This document shows, piece after piece, positions 1 to 7,431 of a stretch of 12,584 nucleotides of DNA. The translations under genes were made by a program, and so were the position numbers. The DNA comes from Pseudomonadota bacterium. GTDB taxonomy: Bacteria; Pseudomonadota; Alphaproteobacteria; Rhizobiales; Rhizobiaceae. Every line of letters starts with the position of its first letter. Position 1 is the stretch's first letter. The notes beneath the pieces were generated by a model, which saw only the letters and a program-made list of their open reading frames with translations, was not told the origin of the DNA and made no database searches. The stretch is from contig JAFAGL010000142.1 of assembly GCA_023422735.1 (NCBI GenBank), positions 1 to 12,584 of the forward strand, written 5' to 3'.

Positions 1-717
1 CTTGAGGTCGCCACCGATCACGCGATCCTGCTTGGATATGACGAGCGCGGCCCGGTTCTGGCCTGCGATACCGGTCTCGATCCCGAAACACTGCCAGCTC
101 ACCTGAAGGCGATCGATCACCGTTCGATATATACGCAGAGCCTTGTTCCTGCTGCCGATCTCGGCGCGCTTGGACAAGCGGTCGGCTTGTTCAACTGGAA
201 CAGGACACATCGCTTTTGTGGCCGGTGCGGTGGCCAAACAGAAATGCGCATTGGCGGTTACAAGCGCCTTTGCCTGCAATGCGGCGCCGAGCATTTCCCG
301 CGGACCGATCCGGTTGCGATCATGTTGACGGTCAAAGGTGACAAATGCCTGCTTGGCCGCAGCCCTCATTTCGCGCCGGGCATGTATTCCACACTGGCAG
401 GCTTTATCGAACCGGGTGAGACGATCGAAAATGCCGTGCGCCGCGAAACACTGGAAGAATCGGGCATCCGGATTGGTCGCGTCGCTTATCATGCCAGCCA
501 GCCCTGGCCTTTTCCGCATTCGCTGATGATCGGCTGTTTCGGGGAAGCGTTGAACGACGATATTCAGCACGACACGACCGAACTGGAAGATTGCCGCTGG
601 TTTTCACGCGATCAGGTGCGCGCGATGATCGCCAGTGCCCATCCTGAAGGATTGAGCGTGCCGCCGGCCGGCGCAATTGCCAGCCACCTGATCCGCTTGT
701 GGGCGGATCAGGACTGA
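1..717 (+). CDS. nudC: NADH pyrophosphatase NudC (5' partial)
   Basis: The frame is open from base 1 to the TGA at 715-717, so 238 codons are present and the N-terminus lies outside the window. NudC hydrolyses NADH/NAD to NMN(H) and AMP, and in E. coli it also removes NAD caps from RNA. It is cytosolic. Seen here: a four-cysteine zinc ribbon (CGRC at codons 73-76 and CLQC at codons 91-94) and a complete Nudix box at about 400-468 (GFIEPGE...RETLEESGI) that matches GX5EX7REUXEEXGU. Just after it comes SQPWPFPHS (about 496-522), the motif that separates NADH pyrophosphatases from other Nudix enzymes. The part seen fits a family of roughly 310-320 residues in alphaproteobacteria. An internal TTG at 187 could start a shorter ORF, but coding sequence continues upstream of it, so it is not the gene start. 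The gene converges on pheA with a 13-nt gap. Confidence 0.95.
   Translation, partial: LEVATDHAILLGYDERGPVLACDTGLDPETLPAHLKAIDHRSIYTQSLVPAADLGALGQAVGLFNWNRTHRFCGRCGGQTEMRIGGYKRLCLQCGAEHFPRTDPVAIMLTVKGDKCLLGRSPHFAPGMYSTLAGFIEPGETIENAVRRETLEESGIRIGRVAYHASQPWPFPHSLMIGCFGEALNDDIQHDTTELEDCRWFSRDQVRAMIASAHPEGLSVPPAGAIASHLIRLWADQD
687..712. terminator. Perfect hairpin at the nudC/pheA convergence
   Basis: CCTGATCCGC (687-696) and GCGGATCAGG (703-712) form a perfect 10-bp stem with a 6-nt loop. It lies inside the last codons of nudC, immediately before its stop, and 19 nt beyond the pheA stop on the other strand. No T-tract follows on either side, so it is not a classical intrinsic terminator. Its symmetry and place between convergent genes suggest a shared 3'-end stabiliser or a weak bidirectional terminator. 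The structure is seen; the role is inferred. Confidence 0.4.
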
Positions 718-730
718 GCGGTTTGCGGTT

Positions 731-1582
731 TCACCATTCAGCGCGCGATTTGCTGGCCGCATAAACGCCGAGAATGCGCGTTTCGCGCGAAAAGAAATCG
801 AGTTCCTCCAGCGCAAGTTTTACATTCGCGTCGTCTGGATGCCCTTCGATATCGGCATAAAAGCGCGTCGCGGTGAATTCGCCGAGCTGATAACTTTCGA
901 GCTTGGTCATGTTGACGCCATTGGTCGCAAAACCGCCCATCGCCTTGTAAAGCGCGGCCGGTACGTTGCGCACCTGGAACATGAAGGTCGTCAGCATCAG
1001 CTGGTCAGGTGTTTCGCGCACCGCGCGGCGATCCTCGCGTGACAACACCACGAAGCGCGTGATGTTGTTCTCCGCATCCTCGACATTTTCCTTCAGAATA
1101 TCGAGGCCATAAAGTTCGGCAGCCAAACGCGGTGCCAAGGCGGCTTTTGTGCGATCCTGTTCGTCGCGCACCACGCGCGCCGCACCTGCGGTATCGCCTT
1201 CGATCACCGGTTTCCACCCATGCGCACGCACAATATCGCGGCATTGCCCCAGCGCGTGAATATGGCTGTGCACGCTCTGGATTTCGTTGAGCGTGACGCC
1301 TGGCAGCACCATCAGCTGAAAGCGGATAGGCAGGAAATACTCGCCGACGATATGGAGTTCGGAACGCGGCAATAGATGGTGAATGTCGGCAACGCGGCCT
1401 GCAAGTGTGTTTTCGATCGGGATCATGGCGAGATCCGCCATGCCGCCTTCCACCGCCTTGAAGGCGTCTTCGAAGGTTGCGCAAGGCAGCGGCTCCATGT
1501 CGCGAAACATGTCGCGGCAAGCCGTATCCGAATTGGCGCCAGGCTCGCCCTGATACGCGATGCGGTTCGTTTGGCTGGTCAT
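731..1582 (-). CDS. pheA: Prephenate dehydratase (monofunctional, ACT domain)
   Basis: 283 aa. The enzyme converts prephenate to phenylpyruvate, the committed step to phenylalanine, in the cytosol. The N-terminal two thirds (about residues 6-181) is the PDT catalytic domain: YQGEPGANS at the start, the IPIENTLAGRV segment at 54-64, and the catalytic NNITRF motif with T175-R176-F177. Residues about 196-275 form an ACT regulatory domain (VPAALYKAMGGFA, then KLESYQLGEF), expected to bind phenylalanine for feedback inhibition. There is no chorismate mutase domain, so this is the short monofunctional type rather than the fused enterobacterial P-protein. The ATG at 1582-1580 overlaps the kdsB stop as ATGA, with a weak GGA upstream, so translation is probably coupled to kdsB. 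The ACT motif usually given as ESRP reads ESYQ here. Confidence 0.95.
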   Translation of the reverse strand: MTSQTNRIAYQGEPGANSDTACRDMFRDMEPLPCATFEDAFKAVEGGMADLAMIPIENTLAGRVADIHHLLPRSELHIVGEYFLPIRFQLMVLPGVTLNEIQSVHSHIHALGQCRDIVRAHGWKPVIEGDTAGAARVVRDEQDRTKAALAPRLAAELYGLDILKENVEDAENNITRFVVLSREDRRAVRETPDQLMLTTFMFQVRNVPAALYKAMGGFATNGVNMTKLESYQLGEFTATRFYADIEGHPDDANVKLALEELDFFSRETRILGVYAASKSRAEW

Positions 1583-2322
1583 GATCGGTTTCCGGACGAT
1601 GAAAGGAGTTGGCGCGCGCGCTCTAGATCCTCTGCCGTATCCACCCCGAGCGGCACGGCGTCAACAATGGCAGCATCAATGCGCATGCCCGCTTCCAGCG
1701 CGCGCAGCTGTTCCAGCCTTTCGCGACGCTCGAGCGTGGAGGGATTCAAGGACACGAAACGCTCCAGCGCGCTGCGGCGATACGCGTAAAGCCCGACATG
1801 ATGATAAAGCGGCCCCTGGCCCCAGGGCGCGGTTGCGCGGGTGAAATAAAGGGCGCGCAGATGTTTGTCGTTGAGCGGTGAGCCGACGATCTTCACCACA
1901 TTCTCGTTGTGCTTTTCTTCTTCGCGGGTGATTTCGACGCCCAGCGTGCCGATCGAAACATCTGCGTCGTCCAGCAGATCGACTGCAGCGCGTATGATCT
2001 GCGGCTCGATGGTCGGTAGATCGCCTTGCACATTCACCACGGTTTCGACCGTGCCTGATGGATCGAGCGACTGTAGTGCTTCGAAAATTCGGTCCGAACC
2101 CGATTCGTGATCGGTTCTGGTCATCACGGCTTCAAAACCGTGTTTGGTTACAATATCGAAGGTTTCCTGCGCGTCCACGGCAACGACAACACGGCCGAGT
2201 TCGGCTGCCTGCGCCTGTTGGGCCACGCGGACAATCATGGGCTTGCCGGCAATATCGCAAAGCGGCTTGCCCGGCAGGCGGGTGGACGCAAGGCGTGCCG
2301 GTATCAGAACAAGCGTCGACAT
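1579..2322 (-). CDS. kdsB: 3-deoxy-manno-octulosonate cytidylyltransferase (CMP-KDO synthetase)
   Basis: KdsB activates KDO with CTP to give CMP-KDO for the inner core of lipopolysaccharide, so the host is a Gram-negative with KDO-containing LPS. Seen in order: N-terminal LVLIPARLASTRLPGKPL (nucleotide-binding signature), the ESGSDRI segment, VVNVQGDLPTIEP (the usual QGDxP magnesium/substrate motif), HHVGLYAYRR, and the C-terminal LGVDTAEDLERAR. The ATG at 2322 gives 247 aa and aligns with the known family start (MSxxVxIPAR). An in-frame ATG at 2373 would add 17 residues (264 aa). That upstream start has an AGGG 9 nt before it, while 2322 has only a weak GGACC, so the start is not settled. 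The gene is followed by pheA with a 4-nt overlap, and the pair is divergent from the cytochrome c gene. Confidence 0.93.
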   Translation of the reverse strand: MSTLVLIPARLASTRLPGKPLCDIAGKPMIVRVAQQAQAAELGRVVVAVDAQETFDIVTKHGFEAVMTRTDHESGSDRIFEALQSLDPSGTVETVVNVQGDLPTIEPQIIRAAVDLLDDADVSIGTLGVEITREEEKHNENVVKIVGSPLNDKHLRALYFTRATAPWGQGPLYHHVGLYAYRRSALERFVSLNPSTLERRERLEQLRALEAGMRIDAAIVDAVPLGVDTAEDLERARQLLSSSGNRS

Positions 2323-2373
2323 CAGAGGTTCAAGGTCCGATCTCTCATGGTTGAAAGTGTCAAAAAGCCACAT

Positions 2374-2413
2374 GCTGGCGGGCCCTTATAGGTGTTGCAA
2401 CCCTCCTGCAAAA
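2374..2413 (-). promoter_or_regulatory. Candidate promoter for kdsB-pheA
   Basis: On the minus strand TATAAG (plus-strand 2385-2390) is a good -10 box. The -35 is poor: TTTTGC at 2413-2408 with a 17-nt spacer, or TTGCAG with 15 nt. A transcript would start near 2378, leaving about 56 nt of leader before the ATG at 2322 but only about 5 nt before the ATG at 2373. The rest of the 2374-2532 divergent region must also hold the cytochrome c promoter, but no convincing hexamer pair was seen for it. Confidence 0.22.
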
Positions 2414-2532
2414 GACCTAGTTTCCCGCCAATTTTTCCGGTTTAGCGAATATTTTCGAGGCCGGTTACGGTGTTTTGGCGCAGGCAACAACAGCGCCGGA
2501 TGCGGGATCAAGGCAGGGGAGCGGCGTCCGCA

Positions 2533-3444
2533 ATGGATTCTTTTGAAATGAACAAGATCATCGGCGCTTTGCTGGGGGCAGTGTTCATCGCGTTTTCCGT
2601 AAGCCTGATTTCGGACGCTATTTTCGCGTCGCCAGCACCAGCCACACCCGGCTATGCCATCGCGGCGCTGGAAGAAGCATCCGGCGGCGGCGCAGCAGAT
2701 GCACCGACCGAAGAGCCGATCGCCGTTCGCCTTCAGTCCGCCGATCCTGCGGCTGGTGAAGCGCTGTTCAAGCGTTGTGCGACCTGCCACACGGATGATG
2801 CCGGCGGCGCAAACAAGATCGGTCCAAATCTCTGGAACATCGTCAGCCGTCCTGTCGCAAGCCATGAGGGCTTCAGCTATTCGTCGGCCATGCGCGATTT
2901 CGCCGAAGGCGGTTCGGTTGTCTGGGATTACGAGCATCTGGATCATTTCATTGTTTCACCGAAAAGCCTGGTGAAAGGCACCGCGATGAGCTTCGCCGGC
3001 TTGAAGAGCCCGGAAGACCGCGCCAACCTGATCGCTTATCTGCGCACAACCGCCGACACCGAAGTGCCATTGCCTGAAGTCCCGGCTGAAGGCGCTGCGG
3101 AACCGGCCGCCGAATCGGGCGCGAATGCCGAAGGCGGTGACGCTGCGGCTCCGGCCGAGGGCGAGCAGGCCGCGCCAACCGAGGCCGCGCCAACGGACAA
3201 TGAGGCTGAAGGCTCCGCCCCTTCAAATGCGCCGGCACCCGAACAGCAGCCGGCCGTCGAAGTTCCGGAAGGCGATGCGCCGACCGCGAATCCTTCGGCA
3301 GCAGATCCTTCGGCAAACGGACAGCCCGCTGAAAACAACTCCGCACCAGCTGAAGGCGGAGCGCAGCCAACCGAAGCGCAGCCAGCCGAAGAGCAGCCGC
3401 AACCGGCACCTTCCGGCGAAACAGGCACCACGACCACGCCATAA
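2533..3444 (+). CDS. cycM: Membrane-anchored class I cytochrome c with long acidic tail
   Basis: 303 aa from the ATG at 2533. An in-frame GTG at 2470 would add 21 basic residues, but MDSFEMNK is the usual start of this alphaproteobacterial family and an AGGGGAG lies 12 nt upstream. Residues about 9-31 form one hydrophobic segment, an uncleaved signal anchor that leaves the rest in the periplasm. The haem site is CATCH (C82, C85, H86), and the likely axial methionine is M152 in GTAMSFAG; the segments between (NKIGPNLWNIV, HEGFSYSSAM, LIAYLR) are typical of the CycM/cytochrome c552 fold. Such proteins carry electrons from the bc1 complex to terminal oxidases. Residues 176-303 are an added Pro/Ala/Glu/Gly/Gln-rich, probably disordered tail with no Lys, Arg, Phe, Tyr or Trp, which family members of about 190-200 aa lack as far as I recall. 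The gene symbol is by family, not by proven orthology. Confidence 0.9.
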   Translation: MDSFEMNKIIGALLGAVFIAFSVSLISDAIFASPAPATPGYAIAALEEASGGGAADAPTEEPIAVRLQSADPAAGEALFKRCATCHTDDAGGANKIGPNLWNIVSRPVASHEGFSYSSAMRDFAEGGSVVWDYEHLDHFIVSPKSLVKGTAMSFAGLKSPEDRANLIAYLRTTADTEVPLPEVPAEGAAEPAAESGANAEGGDAAAPAEGEQAAPTEAAPTDNEAEGSAPSNAPAPEQQPAVEVPEGDAPTANPSAADPSANGQPAENNSAPAEGGAQPTEAQPAEEQPQPAPSGETGTTTTP

Positions 3445-3500
3445 GGGCGAAACGGGCTGCCTCATCCTGCGCGTCACGCGAATGTCATGCGTCATTCTTC

Positions 3501-3527
3501 AAAAAGCCGGGTTCACCCCGGCTTTTT
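3501..3527 (+). terminator. Intrinsic terminator after the cytochrome c gene
   Basis: AAAAAGCCGGG (3501-3511) pairs with CCCGGCTTTTT (3517-3527), an 11-bp stem with a 5-nt loop (3512-3516), followed by a run of six T (3523-3528) and further T-rich sequence. It lies 56 nt past the cytochrome stop. It separates that gene from the yej operon, and its A-tract gives it some ability to work in reverse. Confidence 0.88.
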
Positions 3528-3581
3528 TGTCTTTTAGATGGGATGTGCGGCCCTTCCAAAAGCCGTGATCTTGCTGCAACG

Positions 3582-3611
3582 TCAGGGCTCTGGCCCTGAT
3601 TGCCCTGTTTT
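3582..3611 (+). promoter_or_regulatory. Leader hairpin(s) upstream of yejA1
   Basis: TCAGGGC (3582-3588) and GCCCTGA (3593-3599) form a perfect 7-bp stem with a TCTG loop. A second copy of GCCCTG at 3602-3607, followed by TTTT, could pair with the same CAGGGC instead, giving a hairpin plus U-run just before the yejA1 Shine-Dalgarno (GAGGTG, 3613-3618). The repeats are seen. A regulatory role (attenuation, or shielding of the ribosome site) is inference. The operon promoter itself must lie in 3528-3600 or upstream, but no clear -35/-10 pair was recognised. Confidence 0.35.
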
Positions 3612-3621
3612 CGAGGTGACG

Positions 3622-5505
3622 ATGTCGAACCGTCCAAACAACAACCTTGCTCGAACCGTCGGTTGCGCGGCCGCGATCTGGCTGTTGATTGCTCAGCCGC
3701 TCGCTGCCCAGGAATGGCGCACGTCATCGTCGCTGATCGAAACGGAAAACACCGATCGTCCGCTGGAACACTATTCCTATGTCAATCCGGACGCCCCCAA
3801 GGGCGGCACGCTGAATTCGGTGGTGGCAGGCACCTTCGACAGCTTCAATCCATTTATCGTACGCGGCACGGCCGTTGCAGGGCTTTCAGATTTTGGCGGG
3901 CTTCTTTGGGAGACGCTCATGCAGCAGTCCCTCGAACAGCCGGGAACAAGCCATCCCCTGCTGGCGGACGCAATGAAGCACCCCGACGATTTTTCTTCCG
4001 CTACCTATCGGCTAAACCCGAAAGCCCGTTGGCACGATGGAAAGCCGATCACCGCCGAGGATGTCATCTGGTCGTTCAACGTGCTGAAAAAGAACAGTCC
4101 GCTCTACAATCGCTATTATGCGAATGTCACGGAAGCCGTGGCGCTCAACGATCGCGAGATCGAGTTCCGCTTCGACCAGAAGGGCAATCGCGAACTGCCG
4201 CATATCCTTGGCGATCTTGCTGTGCTGCCAAAACATTGGTGGGAAGGCACGGATGCGCAGGGCCGCAAGCGCGACATTACGCAACCCACGCTTGAAGCGC
4301 CACTTGGCTCCGGTCCCTACAAGATCGGGCCCTTCCGTCCGGGCGCTGAAATCACCTGGACGCGTGTCGAGGACTACTGGGGCGCGGATGTCGGCGTGAA
4401 TATCGGGCGCAACAATTTCGACCGGCGAAAGTATGTTTACATCCAGGACGACAACGCCGCCTGGCTTGCCTTCACCAAAGGCGGCATGCAGGACATTCGC
4501 TTGGAAAACAGCTCGCGGCGCTGGTCGACTGAGTACAATTTCCCGGGTATCCAGGCCGGCGACGTTGTGAAGGCAGAATACCCTGCCTCGGCCTATCTGC
4601 GCATGCAGGCCTTCGCATTGAACCTGCGCCGGCCGCAGTTCCAGAACCGTGATGTCAGGCGCGCCCTGACACTGGCTTATGACTTCGAAACGCAAAATCG
4701 TCAGGCCTTCTTTGGATTGAATACGCGCATCTCCAGTTTTTATCCCGGGGGTGAACTCGCCTCCACTGGGCTACCGGAAGGACGTGAGCTCGCGATCCTG
4801 GAACCCTTCCGGGACAAGCTTCCCCCGGAGCTTTTCACCGAGCCTTTCAAGCTACCTGTCTTCGATACGCCGCAGTCCGAACGAACGCATCTGCGCGAGG
4901 CAGTTCAGTTGCTCCGAAAAGCAGGATGGGAGATCAAGGGCGGCAAGCTTCTGAACGCTCAAGGTCAGCAAATGAAGATCGAGTTCCTTGGCAACGGTCC
5001 GACGGACGAAATCATCGCTGGCCCTTATCTGCAAAATCTTCGTAAACTCGGCATCGACGCGACTCTGCGGATCGTGGATGCAAGTCAATATGTGAACCGC
5101 ACGCGCGCTTTTGATTTCGATATGATCACGGAAAGCCTGCCGCAAACGGAGTCACCGGGTAACGAACAGCGCGATTATTGGAGCACCCAGGCGGCCGATA
5201 CGCCGGGTTCACGCAACACGATGGGCATCAAGGACCCTGTGATCGATGCGCTGATCGACAAGGTCATTTTCGCAACCGACCGCGAAGATTTGACTGCCGC
5301 CACCCATGCGCTGGATCGTGTGCTTTTGTGGAACTATTTCCTTGTGCCACAATATAGCCGCCCCAATGTGTGGGTTGCCTATTGGAACAAGTTCGGCGTC
5401 CCCGAAAAGCAACCGAGCTATATGGGCGTCGATGCGGATTCCTGGTGGATCGATCCGGCCAAGGAAAAGGCTTTGGCAGCCAAATACCGGAGCGTGAATT
5501 GAGTT
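3622..5505 (+). CDS. yejA: Peptide ABC transporter substrate-binding protein YejA1 (SBP family 5)
   Basis: 627 aa; the coding frame ends with the TGA at 5500-5502. The ATG at 3622 is chosen because GAGGTG stands just upstream and because it opens a Sec signal peptide (N-terminal Arg, hydrophobic core about 14-28, cleavage near LAAQ-EW at 27-31). The earlier in-frame ATG at 3538 lies 11 nt past the terminator and would put 28 non-signal residues in front. The mature protein is a periplasmic family-5 binding protein: NPDAPKGGT at 55-63, the family signature RWHDGKPITAEDVIWSF at 136-152, then LGSGPYKIG, VEDYWG, GIDATLRIVD, FDFDMI and ALDRVL. These blocks match E. coli YejA, which delivers microcin C and peptides to YejBEF. 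C15 is not in a lipobox, so it is not a lipoprotein. This is the first gene of the operon; its stop overlaps the yejA2 TTG start. Confidence 0.92.
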
Positions 5506-7379
5506 TTGGTCCTGGCATTCCGCGGCGATCGTTTCTGGCGCTAGCCGGCGCCGCCGCCGTTGCGCCGATCATCGGCCGAAGCGCTTTCGCGGCAGCACCG
5601 ACTGATACGCCGATGCATGGCTTGTCAGCCTTCGGCGAGTTGAAATACGCCGCCGATGCCACCCATGTCGATTATGCTGCTCCCAATGCCCCCAAGGGCG
5701 GCACGTTCAACTTCACGCCGTCCACCTGGTTCTTCAACCAGAACACGCAGACCTTCAACACGCTGAACTGTTTCCTTTTGCGCGGCGATGCTCCGCCGCG
5801 CATGGAATTATGTTTCGATGGCTTGATGGGGTCTGCGCTGGATGAGCCGGATACGCTTTACGGGGTGATTGCCGAAAGCGTATCGATCGCGGCAGATCGC
5901 AACAGCTGGGTATTCAAGCTGCGGCCCGAAGCCCGCTTTCATGATGGCTCGCCGATTACGGCCGAGGATGTCGCCGCAAGCTATCTGCTTTTGAAGGAAC
6001 AGGGACATCCAGATCTGGCGCTCCCGTTAAGCGATCTGAAGGCTGCCGAGGTTCTGGCGCCGGACACTGTTCGTCTCGTGTTCGACGGCAACCAGTCGCC
6101 ACGCGCCATTCTGGCGGTTGCAACCTTCCCGATCTTTTCGCGCGCCAATATCGATGATCGCGGCGGGTTCGATACGGAAGCGATGACGCCGCTGCTGGGG
6201 TCGGGTCCCTATAAAGTCGGCACCGTGCAGCCCGGGCAGATGATCGAATATGAACGCGTGCCCGATTACTGGGGTCGCGATCTCCTTTTGAACAAGGGGC
6301 TGCACAATTTCGATCGCATCCGGATCGAGTTTTATCGTGAACGGCAAGCAGCTTTCGAGGCATTCAAGAAGGGGGCAATCCTGTTTCGGCAGGAATATAC
6401 CAGCCGCGTCTGGGCCGTTGATTACAATTTCCCTGCCGTCACCCAGGGCCGCGTGGTCAAGCGCGAATTTCCGTCTGAGCGACGGCCCGTCATGCAGGCG
6501 TGGGCCGTCAACCAGCGCCGCGCCCGGTTTCGCGATTCGCGCGTGCGTGAGGCGATCGCACTTTGCTTCGATTTCGAATGGAGCAACCGCAACCTCTTCT
6601 ACGATGCCTATAGCCGTTCGGACTCCTTGTTCGAGCGCTCCGAGTTTCGTGCAGAAGGCACGCCGCGTGATGATGAACTCGCATTGCTGGAACTTCTGCG
6701 CAGCCAGTTGCCGCCCTCGGTCTTCAACGAGCCGGTAAAGCAGCCGCGATCCAACGGCTCGGGCCGCGACCGGGCTTTGCTCACGCGTGCGCAAAGCCTG
6801 TTGACCGATAGCGGGATGGAGCGGCGCGATGGTGTTTTCTACACCAAGGATGATGAACGGCTGACGCTGGAAATCCTCATTAACGACGATTCCCGTACGC
6901 GCGTGGATTCGCCTTTTGTGGAGAACATGCGCACGATCGGCATCGACGCCACGCTGCGGCTGGTCGATCCTGCGCAATATCAGTCCCGGCAAGCCAGTTT
7001 CGATTTTGACATGATCGGGATCGCGTCGATCTTCAGCGCAACACCGACCCGTGACGAGATGGAAAACTTCTTCCATTCGCGTACGGTCAATCGCGAAGGC
7101 TCGCGCAATCTGCCGGGCACGGCCGATCCGGCGGTCGATGCTTTGGTGGATGCGGTGGGCCGCGCCGAGAACCGCGACATGCTGATTGTTTCCATGCGCG
7201 CGCTCGACCGGGTCTTGCGTGCGCGCCGGGATTGGATTCCACAATATTACGCACCGAATCATCGAGCCAGCTATTGGGACATGTTTGGCTTCAAGGAGCC
7301 GAAGCCGGATTACGGTTTCCCGGTGGAAAGCCTGTGGTGGGTCGACGAAACGAAAGCACGGGCGATCGGAAAGGCGTGA
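5499..7379 (+). CDS. yejA: Second YejA-type substrate-binding protein, with Tat signal
   Basis: 626 aa from a TTG at 5499-5501 that overlaps the yejA1 TGA (TTGA). GGAG at 5489-5492, 6 nt upstream, supports this start. The frame is open further upstream (ATG at 5370), but that stretch runs inside yejA1 and lacks signal features. The N-terminus reads PRRSFLALAG with R9-R10, then an Ala-rich hydrophobic core and a cleavage site near AFA-AAP (29-34): a twin-arginine signal peptide. The mature part repeats the YejA blocks: PNAPKGGT, FHDGSPITAEDV (about 147-158), LGSGPYKVG, VPDYWG, YNFP, GIDATLRLVD, FDFDMI, ALDRVL. It is a paralogue of the preceding gene with nearly equal length, so a tandem duplication is likely. 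In sequence it looks nearer to E. coli YejA than YejA1 does (FEWSN, SLFERSEF regions). It is expected to deliver peptides to YejBE; the ligand is unknown. Confidence 0.9.
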   Translation: MSFGPGIPRRSFLALAGAAAVAPIIGRSAFAAAPTDTPMHGLSAFGELKYAADATHVDYAAPNAPKGGTFNFTPSTWFFNQNTQTFNTLNCFLLRGDAPPRMELCFDGLMGSALDEPDTLYGVIAESVSIAADRNSWVFKLRPEARFHDGSPITAEDVAASYLLLKEQGHPDLALPLSDLKAAEVLAPDTVRLVFDGNQSPRAILAVATFPIFSRANIDDRGGFDTEAMTPLLGSGPYKVGTVQPGQMIEYERVPDYWGRDLLLNKGLHNFDRIRIEFYRERQAAFEAFKKGAILFRQEYTSRVWAVDYNFPAVTQGRVVKREFPSERRPVMQAWAVNQRRARFRDSRVREAIALCFDFEWSNRNLFYDAYSRSDSLFERSEFRAEGTPRDDELALLELLRSQLPPSVFNEPVKQPRSNGSGRDRALLTRAQSLLTDSGMERRDGVFYTKDDERLTLEILINDDSRTRVDSPFVENMRTIGIDATLRLVDPAQYQSRQASFDFDMIGIASIFSATPTRDEMENFFHSRTVNREGSRNLPGTADPAVDALVDAVGRAENRDMLIVSMRALDRVLRARRDWIPQYYAPNHRASYWDMFGFKEPKPDYGFPVESLWWVDETKARAIGKA

Positions 7380-7431
7380 CGGGAATTTTGATCATTCATA
7401 TTGCGATCAGCCGGCATAAGGCGGTGAACTA

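Noticed and set aside
2948..3568. Several overlapping ORFs on both strands across the cytochrome tail
   Set aside because: They arise from the low-complexity GC-rich tail coding sequence (Ala/Gly/Cys-rich or Arg/Pro-rich translations) and have no independent support.
3664..3666. Cys15 in the YejA1 signal region as a lipoprotein site
   Set aside because: It precedes most of the hydrophobic core and the preceding residues (TVG) do not make a lipobox.
4012..4695. 227-codon antisense ORF under yejA1
   Set aside because: Same reasoning: opposite to a strongly supported gene and without domain features.
6027..7262. 411-codon antisense ORF under yejA2
   Set aside because: It mirrors the codon bias of a clearly real gene on the other strand, has His/Arg-rich composition without any recognisable domain, and has no neighbouring operon partner.
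7380..7431. Inverted repeat TGATC/GATCA between yejA2 and yejB
   Set aside because: Only 5 bp with an 11-nt loop and no T-run; not a credible terminator or operator.
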